A stretch of 40,192 nucleotides of DNA. Origin: Solimicrobium sp040544425 (GTDB taxonomy: Bacteria; Pseudomonadota; Gammaproteobacteria; Burkholderiales; Burkholderiaceae_D). The DNA is taken from positions 1-40,192 of the forward strand of contig JBEONO010000026.1 in NCBI GenBank assembly GCA_040544425.1, read 5' to 3'. The position numbers and the translations under genes are program-made. This document shows, piece after piece, positions 8,548 to 17,047 of this stretch (position 1 is its first letter; each line of letters starts with the position of its first letter). A model generated the notes under the pieces. The model saw nothing but the letters and a program-made list of their open reading frames with translations. It ran no database searches and was not told the origin of the DNA.

Positions 8548-8591
8548 ACTTGATTCGGTTGCCGACCAAACGCCACTAAACTCCCGGTCCG

Positions 8592-9575
8592 CTACGGCAC
8601 AAGCACCGCCGCACCTTCGAATTTCCCATGTCGCAAATCATCGAGCGCTTCATTCGCCTGCCCAAGCGCATAGCTCGTGGTGTGCGTAACAATGCCGATC
8701 TGAGGCAGCAAGGTGAAAAAATCCACGCCATCCTGCCGTGTCAGATTCGCGACCGACAGTAATTGTCGCTCGCCCCACAACAGGCTGTAAGCAAAACTGG
8801 GAATATCGCTCATGTGGATGCCGGCGCAGACCACCCGTCCACCTTTACGGATTGCCTGTAACGCCAGCGGAACCAGCGCACCGTCGGGCGCAAAGATGAT
8901 TGCCGCGTCCAGTTGCTGGGGCGGTGGCTCATCAGAACCACCGGCCCAGACTGCACCAAGCTGCCGCGCAAAAGATTGGCCAGTGCTGTCACCGGGACGG
9001 GTGAATGCGTACACAGAGCGCTTCTGCCAGCGCAGCACCTGGGCCACAATGTGGGCCGAGGCACCAAATCCATACAAGCCAATCCGCGCGCCCGGCCCTG
9101 CCATCACCAGCGAGCGCCAGCCGATCAGACCGGCGCACAACAGCGGAGACAGTTGCACATCACTGCCAACTTCACCGAGCTTGATCACAAAAGCCGCGTC
9201 TGCAACAACCTGCGTTGCAAAGCCACCGTTGCGCGAATAGCCGGTGAAAAGCGGATCATCACAGAGGTTTTCATGCCCGGAACGACAAAACGGGCACACT
9301 CCGCAGGTATGGGCCAGCCAGGGTATGCCGACCCGTTCGCCAATCGTAAAGCCGGTCACGCCCGCGCCGAGCTGATCAATCCGTCCGACGATTTCATGGC
9401 CGGGTATGATCGGCACCTGTGGCTTGGCCAGCTCGCCGTCCACCACATGCAGATCGGTGCGACACACGCCGCAAGCTGTCACCCTGACCCGCAGCTGCCC
9501 GCTGCCGGGTTGTGGATCGGGCAGCTCGGTCCACACCAGCGGTGTGCCGATTTTGTTCAGGACCATTGCGAACAT
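8592..9575 (-). CDS. Zinc-dependent alcohol dehydrogenase, AdhA-like
   Basis: A 327-residue MDR-superfamily enzyme. Catalytic-zinc ligands are in ACGVCRTDLH and PGHEIVG; the structural-zinc cysteines are in HTCGVCPFCRSGHENLC. The nucleotide-binding glycine motif is degenerate: GLYGFGASAHIVAQ replaces the usual G-x-G-x-x-G. This form is typical of the subgroup annotated as zinc-binding alcohol dehydrogenase family in proteobacteria, where the substrate is often unknown. A GGGGGAGG Shine-Dalgarno lies 5 nt before the ATG at 9575. It starts 26 bp after dnaK on the same strand and is probably co-transcribed with it. A second zinc ADH is at 14018. Confidence 0.88.
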   Translation of the reverse strand: MFAMVLNKIGTPLVWTELPDPQPGSGQLRVRVTACGVCRTDLHVVDGELAKPQVPIIPGHEIVGRIDQLGAGVTGFTIGERVGIPWLAHTCGVCPFCRSGHENLCDDPLFTGYSRNGGFATQVVADAAFVIKLGEVGSDVQLSPLLCAGLIGWRSLVMAGPGARIGLYGFGASAHIVAQVLRWQKRSVYAFTRPGDSTGQSFARQLGAVWAGGSDEPPPQQLDAAIIFAPDGALVPLALQAIRKGGRVVCAGIHMSDIPSFAYSLLWGERQLLSVANLTRQDGVDFFTLLPQIGIVTHTTSYALGQANEALDDLRHGKFEGAAVLVP

Positions 9576-9601
9576 GCGAACCTCCCCCTCAATTTTCGAC
9601 T

Positions 9602-11512
9602 TTACTTAGGATCTTTGATCTCTTCAAACTCGGCGTCAACCACATCGTCGGCCGGTGCTGCCTGCGCCTTGGCCGGTTCATTGGCCTTGCCAGCATCTGC
9701 ATGCATCGCCTCACTGAGCTTTTGGGCGGCATCGGTCAGCGCTTTGGCCTTGGTATCGATCTCGATTTTATCGTCGCCTTTTATCGCAGCTTCAAGTTGT
9801 GAAATGGCCTGGTCAATGTCCTGTTTTTGCCGGGCATTGACCCTCTCACCATATTCCGCCATGGTCTTGCTCGTCAAATGGATCAGCGCGTCAGCGTGAT
9901 TGCGGGTCTCGGCCAGTTCCTTGAGTTTTTTGTCGCTCTCTGAATTGAGCTCGGCGTCCTTGACCATCTTTTGAATTTCCGCTTCGGTCAAACCAGAGTT
10001 GGCCTTGATGGTAATTTTATTTTCCTTGCCGCTGGCTTTGTCCTTTGCGCCTACATGCAAAATACCATTCGCATCGATGTCAAAAGTGACTTCAATCTGC
10101 GGTGTGCCACTTGCGGCAGGCGGGATGCCTTCCAGATTGAATTCGCCCAGGGCTTTATTGCCGATCGCCATTTCGCGCTCGCCCTGATAAATCTTGATCG
10201 TCACCGCCGCCTGATTGTCTTCGGCGGTAGAAAATACCTGACTGAACTTGGTCGGGATCGTCGTGTTTTTAGCAATCATCTTGCTCATCACCCCACCCAT
10301 GGTCTCAATACCCAGCGACAGCGGTGTCACGTCCAGCAGCAACAGATCTTTCTGTTCGCCCGACATCACTGCGCCCTGAATGGCAGCACCAACTGCGACA
10401 GCTTCATCAGGATTGACATCCATGCGTGGGTCTTTACCGAAAAATTCTTTCACCTTTTGTTGCACCATCGGCATACGGGTCATCCCGCCGACCAGAATGA
10501 TATCGTCGATATCGGCGATCTTGACTTTCGCATCTTCAATCGCAATCCGGCATGGTTCAATAGTGGCGTTGACCAACTCTTCAACCAGCGATTCAAGTTT
10601 GGCACGGGTGATTTTCAAAGCCAGATGCGCCGGGGCGCCGTTGGCCATGGCGATATATGGTTCATTGATCTCGGTTTGCTGGGTCGAAGACAGTTCGATC
10701 TTGGCGCGTTCGGCCGCTGCCTTGATGCGCTGCAGTGCAATCGGATCCTTTTTCAGATCGATTCCGTTAATTTTTTTAAATTCGTCGATGATGTAATCGA
10801 TCATGCGCTGATCAAAATCCTCACCGCCGAGGAAGGTATCGCCGTTGGTCGACAGGACTTCGAACTGCTTCTCGCCATCAATGACACTGATTTCGATGAT
10901 CGATACGTCAAAGGTACCGCCACCCAGATCATAGACCGCGATTTTACGGTCGCGGTTATCGCTCTTGTCCATACCAAACGCCAGTGCAGCGGCAGTCGGT
11001 TCGTTGATGATCCGTTTGACATCCAGACCGGCAATGCGTCCGGCATCTTTAGTGGCCTGCCGCTGGACATCGTTAAAATACGCCGGTACCGTGATGACAG
11101 CTTCGGTAACCGGTTCGCCCAGATAGTCTTCGGCAGTTTTCTTCATCTTGCGCAGCACTTCTGCCGAAATTTGTGGCGGGGCCAATTTCTGGTCGCGCAC
11201 CGCAATCCAGGCATCGCCATTGTCCGCTTTCATTATTTTGAACGGCATCAGGCCGATATCCTTCTGCACTTCCTTTTCATCAAATTTGCGACCAATCAGG
11301 CGCTTCACGGCATACAGAGTATTTTTTGGATTGGTGACCGCCTGGCGTTTGGCAGGTGCACCGACCAGAATTTCACCGTCCTCCTGATAGGCAATGATCG
11401 ATGGCGTGGTGCGCACGCCTTCCGAATTTTCAATCACTTTCGCTCTGCCATTTTCCATGACTGCGACGCAGGAATTGGTGGTGCCGAGATCAATGCCGAT
11501 AATTTTACTCAT
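9602..11512 (-). CDS. dnaK: Hsp70 chaperone DnaK
   Basis: A 636-residue ATP-dependent chaperone, of usual length. The start IIGIDLGTTNSCVAVME is the phosphate-1 loop, AVYDLGGGTFDVSIIEI is phosphate 2, and VGGMTRMPMVQ is the adenosine motif. The linker DLLLLDVTPLSLGIE joins the substrate-binding domain, and a helical lid follows. The tail ends in DDVVDAEFEEIKDPK, close to the conserved EEVKD end of canonical DnaK. Neither grpE nor dnaJ is adjacent; an alcohol dehydrogenase follows 26 bp later. That arrangement suggests an additional dnaK copy in a stress cluster, with the main grpE-dnaK-dnaJ locus elsewhere. A heat-shock-like -35 box lies about 135 nt upstream. Confidence 0.96.
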   Translation of the reverse strand: MSKIIGIDLGTTNSCVAVMENGRAKVIENSEGVRTTPSIIAYQEDGEILVGAPAKRQAVTNPKNTLYAVKRLIGRKFDEKEVQKDIGLMPFKIMKADNGDAWIAVRDQKLAPPQISAEVLRKMKKTAEDYLGEPVTEAVITVPAYFNDVQRQATKDAGRIAGLDVKRIINEPTAAALAFGMDKSDNRDRKIAVYDLGGGTFDVSIIEISVIDGEKQFEVLSTNGDTFLGGEDFDQRMIDYIIDEFKKINGIDLKKDPIALQRIKAAAERAKIELSSTQQTEINEPYIAMANGAPAHLALKITRAKLESLVEELVNATIEPCRIAIEDAKVKIADIDDIILVGGMTRMPMVQQKVKEFFGKDPRMDVNPDEAVAVGAAIQGAVMSGEQKDLLLLDVTPLSLGIETMGGVMSKMIAKNTTIPTKFSQVFSTAEDNQAAVTIKIYQGEREMAIGNKALGEFNLEGIPPAASGTPQIEVTFDIDANGILHVGAKDKASGKENKITIKANSGLTEAEIQKMVKDAELNSESDKKLKELAETRNHADALIHLTSKTMAEYGERVNARQKQDIDQAISQLEAAIKGDDKIEIDTKAKALTDAAQKLSEAMHADAGKANEPAKAQAAPADDVVDAEFEEIKDPK

Positions 11513-11625
11513 GATAATTTGTCCTGGTTAAGGTGTTCTATGGTTGAGAAATACGTTCGATTGTTCAGACACATGCAGGTCGATATTTGCGGCCTGCCGC
11601 TATTGCTGCCGCTTTTCCTGCCGCT

Positions 11626-11653
11626 GTTACGGGAGCAGTGTGAAATTTTCAAG
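11626..11653 (-). promoter_or_regulatory. Possible sigma-32 heat-shock promoter of dnaK
   Basis: On the minus strand, a perfect CTTGAAA (11647-11653) is followed after 13 nt by CCCGTAAC (11626-11633). The -35 matches the sigma-32 consensus fully; the -10 matches CCCCATNT only in its C-run. It would leave a leader of about 100 nt before the dnaK ATG. Confidence 0.4.
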
Positions 11654-11823
11654 CAATTGATTCAGTTCGTCAGCGAACATAGTGACTAATTGTTCACAAC
11701 CCAGTGGTCTGCAAAAAAAAGATATCGACAATGCTTGTTTTTTTCACTATGTCTGATAGCGAACAGACCAGTAAATCTGATCCCCCTAATCTGGGCTCTC
11801 TTCAACCAGACTTCGAGAGAATC

Positions 11824-12477
11824 ATGAAAACAGATGCGCAAATCAAGGAAGACGTTACCGCTGAACTGAACTGGAATCCGGAGATCGATGCCACGGAAAT
11901 CGGTGTTGAGGTCAGCCATGGCGTCGTTACCCTGTCCGGACATGTTGGCAGCTTCAATGAAAAGCTCGATGCTGAAAGCGCCGCTCAGAACGTTTCGGGT
12001 GTGCAGGCACTGGCCGTAGCAATGAAAGTGATTCCACGCGGTTCAGGCCGACGCGACGATGCCGAGATTGCGCTGGCGGCGAAAGACGCCTTGCAATGGT
12101 TGAGCGAGTTAATGCCCCACTCCATCAAAGTCATGTCCGAAAAAGGCTGGGTCACGCTGTCCGGGGAAGTGACACGCCAGCATCAGCAGGCCGCCGCGAT
12201 TGGCGCCGTGCGCCATCTGAAAGGGGTAATCGGCGTCTACGATCACATCACGGTTCAGCCGCACTCAGAATCGAAATCGATCCAGATGAATATTGAATCA
12301 GCCTTGAAGCGCAGCACCCTGGACAACTCCGAAAAAATTCTGGTGCAGGTAATCGGTGCCGATGTGATTCTTTCCGGCGTGATCGACAACTGGGAAGAGC
12401 GTTCGCTGGTCAAGCAATCTGCCTGGGCCGCCCCGGGTGTCAATAAAGTGGTGGATAACATGACGCTGGCATTCTGA
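11824..12477 (+). CDS. Second triple BON-domain protein
   Basis: A 217-residue paralogue of the protein at 7654, again with three BON domains (about 5-70, 76-142, 150-217). The strands read HGVVTLSGHV, KGWVTLSGEV and GADVILSGVI. The start is chosen at 11824 because MKTDAQIKEDVTAELNWNP aligns with the paralogue's MKSNSQLQHDVMAELQWEP and a GAGAGA lies just upstream; the frame opens 120 nt earlier without homology. No signal peptide is seen. It is transcribed divergently from dnaK, sharing the 11513-11823 promoter region. The two BON genes flanking a dnaK/adh pair suggest a local duplication or a conserved stress cassette. Confidence 0.88.
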   Translation: MKTDAQIKEDVTAELNWNPEIDATEIGVEVSHGVVTLSGHVGSFNEKLDAESAAQNVSGVQALAVAMKVIPRGSGRRDDAEIALAAKDALQWLSELMPHSIKVMSEKGWVTLSGEVTRQHQQAAAIGAVRHLKGVIGVYDHITVQPHSESKSIQMNIESALKRSTLDNSEKILVQVIGADVILSGVIDNWEERSLVKQSAWAAPGVNKVVDNMTLAF

Positions 12478-12590
12478 ACCAGAGCCAGCAAATATCGCTG
12501 TGTCCGGTGGCGAACCGAGCGTGGTTGGTGACTGGCACGTTCTTAATGATCATATTTTGATCAAACAACGACTTTGAAAAGATTTTTATC

Positions 12591-13973
12591 ATGACCTACC
12601 AAAGCACCAATCCGTTTGACGGAAAGATTTTGAAAACATTCGAACATCTCAGCAATGCCCAGTTGGAAAAATCACTGGCAACCGCCGAGGCCAATTTTCA
12701 GACCTGGAAACTGACCAGCTATGCCGACCGCGCCAAAATCGTTGCCAGGGCCGCAGAACTGCTGCACCAGCAAGCGGATGAGTTCGCAAAACTGGCTACC
12801 CTGGAAATGGGCAAGCGAATTGATGAGGCTCGCGCCGAAGCCAATTTCAGTGCCGACATTCTGTCTTACTACGCCGAGCACGCAGAGCAATTTCTGCAAA
12901 ACGTCAAACTCAATCCCAAGCAGGGTGAAGCACATATGGAAAGCACGCCGTTCGGGGTTTTGTTCTGTATCGAACCCTGGAATTTCCCCTACTACCAGCT
13001 GGCCCGGGTGGCCGGTCCGCAGCTCATGGCAGGCAATACCATTGTCGTCAAACATGCCGGATGCGTGCCGCAATGCGCGATCGCCTTTGAAAAATTGTGG
13101 ATCGATGCAGGCGCGCCGGTCGGTACCTACACCAATCTGCTGATCAGTCACGAACAGTCCAATGCCATTATTGGAGATCCGCGCATCAAGGGCGTGGCTC
13201 TGACCGGCAGTGTCGAAGCCGGGCAACTGGTGGCGGCGCGTGCCGGCCAGTTTCTCAAAAAAACCTCGATGGAATTGGGCGGCAGTGACGCCTTTATCGT
13301 GCTCGACGATGCCGATCTCGACCAAACCATTCCGTGGGCAGTCTGGGGACGCATGTATAACGCCGGACAAACCTGCTGCGCAGCGAAACGATTCATTGTG
13401 CTCGATTCGATCGCCGACCGGTTTATCGAAAAATTCCAGACCGCCCTGGAAGCCCTGGTGCCTGGTGATCCGATGGATGAAAAGACCAGCCACGGCCCGC
13501 TGTCCAGCGAAGAGGCTTTGCTGCAGTTGATCAAGCAGGTCGATGATGCAGTCAAACATGGCGCCAAGGTTTTAATGGGCGGAAAACGCCTCAAGCGCCC
13601 TGGTTCATTTATGGAAATTACGATTTTGACCGACATCAAACCGGATAACCCGGCCTTTCGGGGTGAATTCTTTGGACCGGTGGTCTCGTTCTATCGGGTG
13701 AAAGATGAAGCCGCGGCGATTGCTCTGGCCAACGATTCCGATTTCGGCCTGGGCGGCTCGGTATTTACCAAAGATGTGGCCCGCGGCAGGCGCGTTGCCA
13801 GCCTGGTCGATACCGGCATGATGTTCATTAACAATATCGATTGGGCCGATGCCGAACTGCCATTTGGCGGGATTAAAAATTCCGGCTATGGCCGCGAATT
13901 GGGCAATATGGGAATCCAGGAATTTGTGAACAAAAAGATGGTGCGGATTGCCAACCACCCGGCGCCCAAATAA
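12591..13973 (+). CDS. NAD(P)-dependent aldehyde dehydrogenase, succinate-semialdehyde type
   Basis: A 460-residue aldehyde dehydrogenase. The FCIEPWNFPYYQL and AGNTIVVKHAGCVPQCA cofactor motifs are present. The catalytic glutamate is E228 in MELGGSDAF, and the catalytic cysteine is one of C262/C263 in GQTCCAAKR, a Cys pair typical of the GabD/Sad (YneI) group. The ending GYGRELGNMGIQEFVNKK fits the same subfamily, commonly annotated as succinate-semialdehyde dehydrogenase. Substrate is inferred. It precedes the AdhP-like alcohol dehydrogenase by 44 bp, so the two may interconvert alcohol, aldehyde and acid. The leader has a TGATCA-N5-TGATCA palindrome near 12548-12562. Confidence 0.9.
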   Translation: MTYQSTNPFDGKILKTFEHLSNAQLEKSLATAEANFQTWKLTSYADRAKIVARAAELLHQQADEFAKLATLEMGKRIDEARAEANFSADILSYYAEHAEQFLQNVKLNPKQGEAHMESTPFGVLFCIEPWNFPYYQLARVAGPQLMAGNTIVVKHAGCVPQCAIAFEKLWIDAGAPVGTYTNLLISHEQSNAIIGDPRIKGVALTGSVEAGQLVAARAGQFLKKTSMELGGSDAFIVLDDADLDQTIPWAVWGRMYNAGQTCCAAKRFIVLDSIADRFIEKFQTALEALVPGDPMDEKTSHGPLSSEEALLQLIKQVDDAVKHGAKVLMGGKRLKRPGSFMEITILTDIKPDNPAFRGEFFGPVVSFYRVKDEAAAIALANDSDFGLGGSVFTKDVARGRRVASLVDTGMMFINNIDWADAELPFGGIKNSGYGRELGNMGIQEFVNKKMVRIANHPAPK

Positions 13974-14017
13974 ACCGACAGAGATTGAACCAGCCAATGT
14001 TAGCCAAGGAGAATGAC

Positions 14018-15052
14018 ATGAAACACATGATGCATGCTGCGGTAGTCGAACAATTCGGCCAGCCGCTGGTACTGAAAGAACTGCCGATTCCCGAACCCGG
14101 TGCAGGCCAGATTCTCGTGAAAACCGAGGCCTGTGGCGTCTGTCACACCGACCTGCATGCGGCCGATGGTGACTGGCCGCTCAAACCGGCGTTGCCATTT
14201 ACGCCAGGTCATGAAGGCATCGGGATCGTTACCAAACTGGGCAGCGGCGTCACCGCCGTCAAAGTCGGCGACCGGGTCGGCGTGCCATGGCTGTATTCGG
14301 CCTGCGGGCACTGCGAGTATTGTCTGGGCGCACACGAGACTGTGTGTGCCGAGGCGCAATTTGGCGGCTACACCAAAAACGGCGGCTTTGCCGAATACAT
14401 CATTGCCGATCCCAACTACGTCGCCCATATTCCGGCCGGTTTGTCGGCGCAGGAAGCGGCACCACTCATCTGCGCGGGAATTACTTCCTATAAAGGCATC
14501 AAGGAAACCAAAGCCAAACCGGGTGACTGGATCGTGATTTCCGGAATCGGTGGTCTCGGGCATCTCGGTGTCCAATACGCCAAGGCGATGGGACTGAAGG
14601 TGTGCGCGGTCGATATCGACGACAAAAAACTGGCACATGCCACCAAGCTGGGTGCCGACGCGGTCGTCAATGCCAAACACAGCGACGCCGTCGCTGCGGT
14701 GGTGAAAGCGACCAACGGCGGCGCGCACGGTGTGCTGATTACCGCACCCTCGCTTGCCGCCTTCAAACAGGGCATCGGCATGACGCGCAAGTTTGGTACC
14801 TGTGTACTGGTCGGCATCCCGCCAGGCGAATTTCCGACCCCGCTGTTCGATGTGGTTGCCAACTGCATCACGATTCGCGGATCGTTTGTCGGTACCCGTC
14901 TGGATATGGCCGAAGCATTGGCTTTTGCGGTGGATGGCAAAGTCAAGGCAGATATTGAACTGCAGCCTTTATCGGCAATTAATACCGTATTTGAACGACT
15001 CAAGCACGGCGATGTTCCGTCACGCGTCGTATTAGATTTCTCCGAGACGTAA
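14018..15052 (+). CDS. adhP: Zinc alcohol dehydrogenase, AdhP class
   Basis: A 344-residue propanol-preferring/ethanol-active ADH. The catalytic zinc site includes C42 in ACGVCHTDLHAADGDW and H in PGHEGIG; structural zinc cysteines are in SACGHCEYCLGAHETVC. The Rossmann motif GIGGLGHLGVQYAKAMG is intact, followed by VDIDDKKL, whose Asp suggests NAD preference. The start at 14018 has AAGGAGA 5 nt upstream; a TTG start at 13985 would lack support. It forms a unit with the upstream aldehyde dehydrogenase and ends in a clear terminator, so the pair is a short ethanol/aldehyde operon. Confidence 0.94.
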   Translation: MKHMMHAAVVEQFGQPLVLKELPIPEPGAGQILVKTEACGVCHTDLHAADGDWPLKPALPFTPGHEGIGIVTKLGSGVTAVKVGDRVGVPWLYSACGHCEYCLGAHETVCAEAQFGGYTKNGGFAEYIIADPNYVAHIPAGLSAQEAAPLICAGITSYKGIKETKAKPGDWIVISGIGGLGHLGVQYAKAMGLKVCAVDIDDKKLAHATKLGADAVVNAKHSDAVAAVVKATNGGAHGVLITAPSLAAFKQGIGMTRKFGTCVLVGIPPGEFPTPLFDVVANCITIRGSFVGTRLDMAEALAFAVDGKVKADIELQPLSAINTVFERLKHGDVPSRVVLDFSET

Positions 15053-15085
15053 CCTGCCGGTTTTCGAACCAGGCCAGCGTCTTTT

Positions 15086-15126
15086 GAAGTGTCGATCCGA
15101 TTCCCAGTTCGGCGCTTCTTTTTTTA
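15086..15126 (+). terminator. Rho-independent terminator after adhP
   Basis: A 10-bp stem (GAAGTGTCGA pairing with TCGGCGCTTC, two G-U pairs) encloses a 13-nt loop and is followed by a run of seven T. Confidence 0.85.
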
Positions 15127-15151
15127 TTCTGTACTTAAAGGAACTTAAACC

Positions 15152-16030
15152 ATGAACGCAAAGAACAGCAGCACAGCAAACGCAGCAGACAAAAACAGCA
15201 AGCCGGTATGGTTCATCACTGGCTGTTCCACCGGATTCGGCAAAGCGCTGACCACGCTGGCTCTGGAGCGCGGTTACCGCGTGGTGGCCACGGCCAGAAA
15301 TACCGACGACATTGAAGAGTTCACCGGTCAGGGCGACGTCCTGTTACTGAAACTGGATGTCACCGACAGCAAGGAAATCAAACACGCCGTCAAAAAAGCG
15401 CTGCATCATTTCGGTCGCATTGATGTGCTGGTCAACAATGCCGGTATCGGGTATTTCGGAGCGATCGAGGAAAGCGATCACGAGCAGGTGCGCAAGATGT
15501 TCGACATTAATGTCTTTGGCGTGTGCAGCATGACTGATGCCGTGTTGCCGGGCATGCGCGAGAACCGCTCCGGTTTCATCGTCAATATCTCGTCCATCGG
15601 CGGCCTGTGCTCTGCACCAGGTGTCGGCTATTACAACGCTACAAAATATGCTCTGGAAGGTTTGTCGGAAGCGCTGCGCGGCGAAGTTGAACCACTTGGC
15701 ATCAAGGTGATGACGGTTGAGCCGAGCGGATTTCGTACTGACTGGGCCGGCCGTTCGGCCAATGAAAGCAAGCATCTGATTGAAGACTACGCCGCAACTG
15801 CGGGTGCCAACCGGTTGGCGATTCGGGCGATTTCAGGAAAGCAGCATGGTGATCCGGTGCGCGCGGTACAGGCGATTATTGAAGCAGTCGAAGCGAAAGC
15901 GCCACCGCAGCATTTATTGTTGGGCAATGATGCGGTTGACTCGGCCTTGGCCAAACTTGGCCGGTTAAAGAAAGAATTCAGTTTGTGGGAAAAGGTCTCA
16001 CGTGGCGCTGATTTTCCGGTTGAAGTTTGA
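15152..16030 (+). CDS. SDR-family oxidoreductase
   Basis: A 292-residue classical short-chain dehydrogenase. The cofactor motif is TGCSTGFG near residue 24, followed by ATARN (the Arg suggests NADPH), DVTD, and NNAGIGYFG. Catalytic residues are Ser in NISSIGG and Y-x3-K in YYNATKYALEG. EVEPLGIKVMTVEPSGFRTDW is typical of the subgroup annotated as oxidoreductase/retinol-dehydrogenase-like in proteobacteria. AAAGGA lies 9 nt before the ATG. The first 16 residues are a polar, low-complexity extension. A 14-bp tandem repeat begins 10 nt after its stop. Confidence 0.9.
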   Translation: MNAKNSSTANAADKNSKPVWFITGCSTGFGKALTTLALERGYRVVATARNTDDIEEFTGQGDVLLLKLDVTDSKEIKHAVKKALHHFGRIDVLVNNAGIGYFGAIEESDHEQVRKMFDINVFGVCSMTDAVLPGMRENRSGFIVNISSIGGLCSAPGVGYYNATKYALEGLSEALRGEVEPLGIKVMTVEPSGFRTDWAGRSANESKHLIEDYAATAGANRLAIRAISGKQHGDPVRAVQAIIEAVEAKAPPQHLLLGNDAVDSALAKLGRLKKEFSLWEKVSRGADFPVEV

Positions 16031-16040
16031 CGATAATCCA

Positions 16041-16180
16041 GTCTACGCGACCCCGTCTACGCGACCCCGTCCAAGCGACCGCGTCTACGCGACCCCGTCC
16101 AGGCGACCGCGTCCAAGCGACCCCGTCTAGGCGACCCCGTCTCGGCGACCCCGTCTCGGCGACCCCGTCTCGGCGACCCC
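16041..16180. repeat. 14-bp minisatellite, ten units
   Basis: Ten contiguous 14-nt units of the pattern GTCTNNGCGACCCC, some with GTCC or a GACCGC end. The last three are identical (GTCTCGGCGACCCC). The array abuts the REP doublet at 16181. The same unit, in reverse complement, recurs three times at 22725-22766. Confidence 0.9.
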
Positions 16181-16288
16181 GTCGTTCCCGCGGCCTTAGG
16201 CGGGAACCTAGCGTCGTTTGGGCGTCCGCGTTTGGTTGATATCAGAGCTATACGACACTGGGTTCCCGCCTAAGGCCGCGGGAACGAC
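16181..16288. repeat. REP-type doublet with perfect 28-bp inverted arms
   Basis: Positions 16181-16208 and 16261-16288 are exact reverse complements of each other over 28 nt, separated by 52 nt. Each arm is itself a hairpin (GTTCCCGC / GCGGGAAC). The arm sequence resembles the widespread intergenic palindromes of beta- and gammaproteobacteria. A related, more decayed doublet is at 22605-22724. Confidence 0.85.
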
Positions 16289-16462
16289 GGTTCTTAGACG
16301 AGAAGCACTAAGGGCGAACGTTCGCTATCGAACAGACGCTCATCCTAAACCGTCTTATACCAATGGCTGGACCAATAGTTGAAACTAAGCTGAACTAAGC
16401 TGCCGCCATGATCCGGAACAGCCGGACAGGCATCCACCAACATCTACAGAACGGATTTCACC
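16289..16462. other. Leader of the DsbA-fold gene, with a 12-bp palindrome
   Basis: No gene is visible. The perfect palindrome GCGAACGTTCGC at 16314-16325 could be an operator; nothing else stands out. Confidence 0.35.
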
Positions 16463-17047
16463 ATGAGCACAGCAACCCACGCCAACGAGCAGGTCAAACA
16501 AGAGCTAACCCAACAACTGGAATCGGATCACTGTATCGGTGCGCCCGACGCCAGACTGGTGCTGCTCGAATACGGGGATTATGAATGTCCGTCCTGCGCA
16601 GATGCCTTCCCGCTGACTAAACATCTCGTGGAATCGTTCGGCGATCAGATCAAATTCATCTTCCGCCACTACCCGCTGACCGAGATTCATCCGCACGCCG
16701 AGCTGGCTGCCGAGGCTGCCGAAGCGGCCGGTGCACAGGGCCGCTTTTGGGAAATGCACGATTTATTGTTCACCAATTCCACTCATTTGAAAATGCCCGC
16801 CCTGATCAGCTACGCCGAGCAACTGGAACTGGACATGGTGCGCTTTCAGGCCGAAATGCAGGACCGGATTTATCTGCAACGGGTTCAGGACCACCGGCAC
16901 AGTGCCGAACTGCTGGAGTTGCGCTCGACCCCGGTGTTTTTCCTGAACCATCAGTTCATTGATGTCTCGTTCAATCTCGAGCATCTTGAAAAGGCTGTCT
17001 TTGAAGCGGTCAACCGTAGCAAAAATCAAGGAGGAAATCATGATTAA
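16463..17047 (+). CDS. DsbA-family thioredoxin-fold protein (cytoplasmic)
   Basis: A 194-residue protein with the active-site motif C42-P-S-C45 in LEYGDYECPSCADAF. The DsbA-like helical insert contains FRHYPLTEIHPHAELAAEAAEAAGAQGRFWEMHDLLF, and the cis-proline loop is LRSTPVFFLN. No signal peptide is present, so it resembles the cytosolic FrnE/thioredoxin-domain group and not periplasmic DsbA. Expected activity is thiol-disulfide exchange under stress. Its last 8 nt overlap the nitroreductase start, whose AGGAGG lies within its 3' end, so the two are translationally coupled. Confidence 0.88.
   Translation: MSTATHANEQVKQELTQQLESDHCIGAPDARLVLLEYGDYECPSCADAFPLTKHLVESFGDQIKFIFRHYPLTEIHPHAELAAEAAEAAGAQGRFWEMHDLLFTNSTHLKMPALISYAEQLELDMVRFQAEMQDRIYLQRVQDHRHSAELLELRSTPVFFLNHQFIDVSFNLEHLEKAVFEAVNRSKNQGGNHD

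Noticed and set aside
11540..11689. 49-codon forward frame upstream of dnaK
   Set aside because: There is no ribosome site, and it occupies the dnaK promoter and leader on the other strand.
9971..11689. Long open frame antisense to dnaK (about 570 codons)
   Set aside because: It is a shadow of dnaK codon usage on the other strand; the product is His/Phe/Arg-rich without a domain.
12548..12562. TGATCA-N5-TGATCA before the aldehyde dehydrogenase as an FNR site
   Set aside because: Spacing and half-sites do not fit TTGAT-N4-ATCAA; it is only mentioned as a palindrome.
16041..16180. CRISPR-like array
   Set aside because: The units are contiguous, 14 nt, with no unique spacers and no cas genes.
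16027..16239. Arg/Pro-rich frame across the 14-bp minisatellite
   Set aside because: Composition follows only from the repeat; the frame crosses into the REP palindrome.
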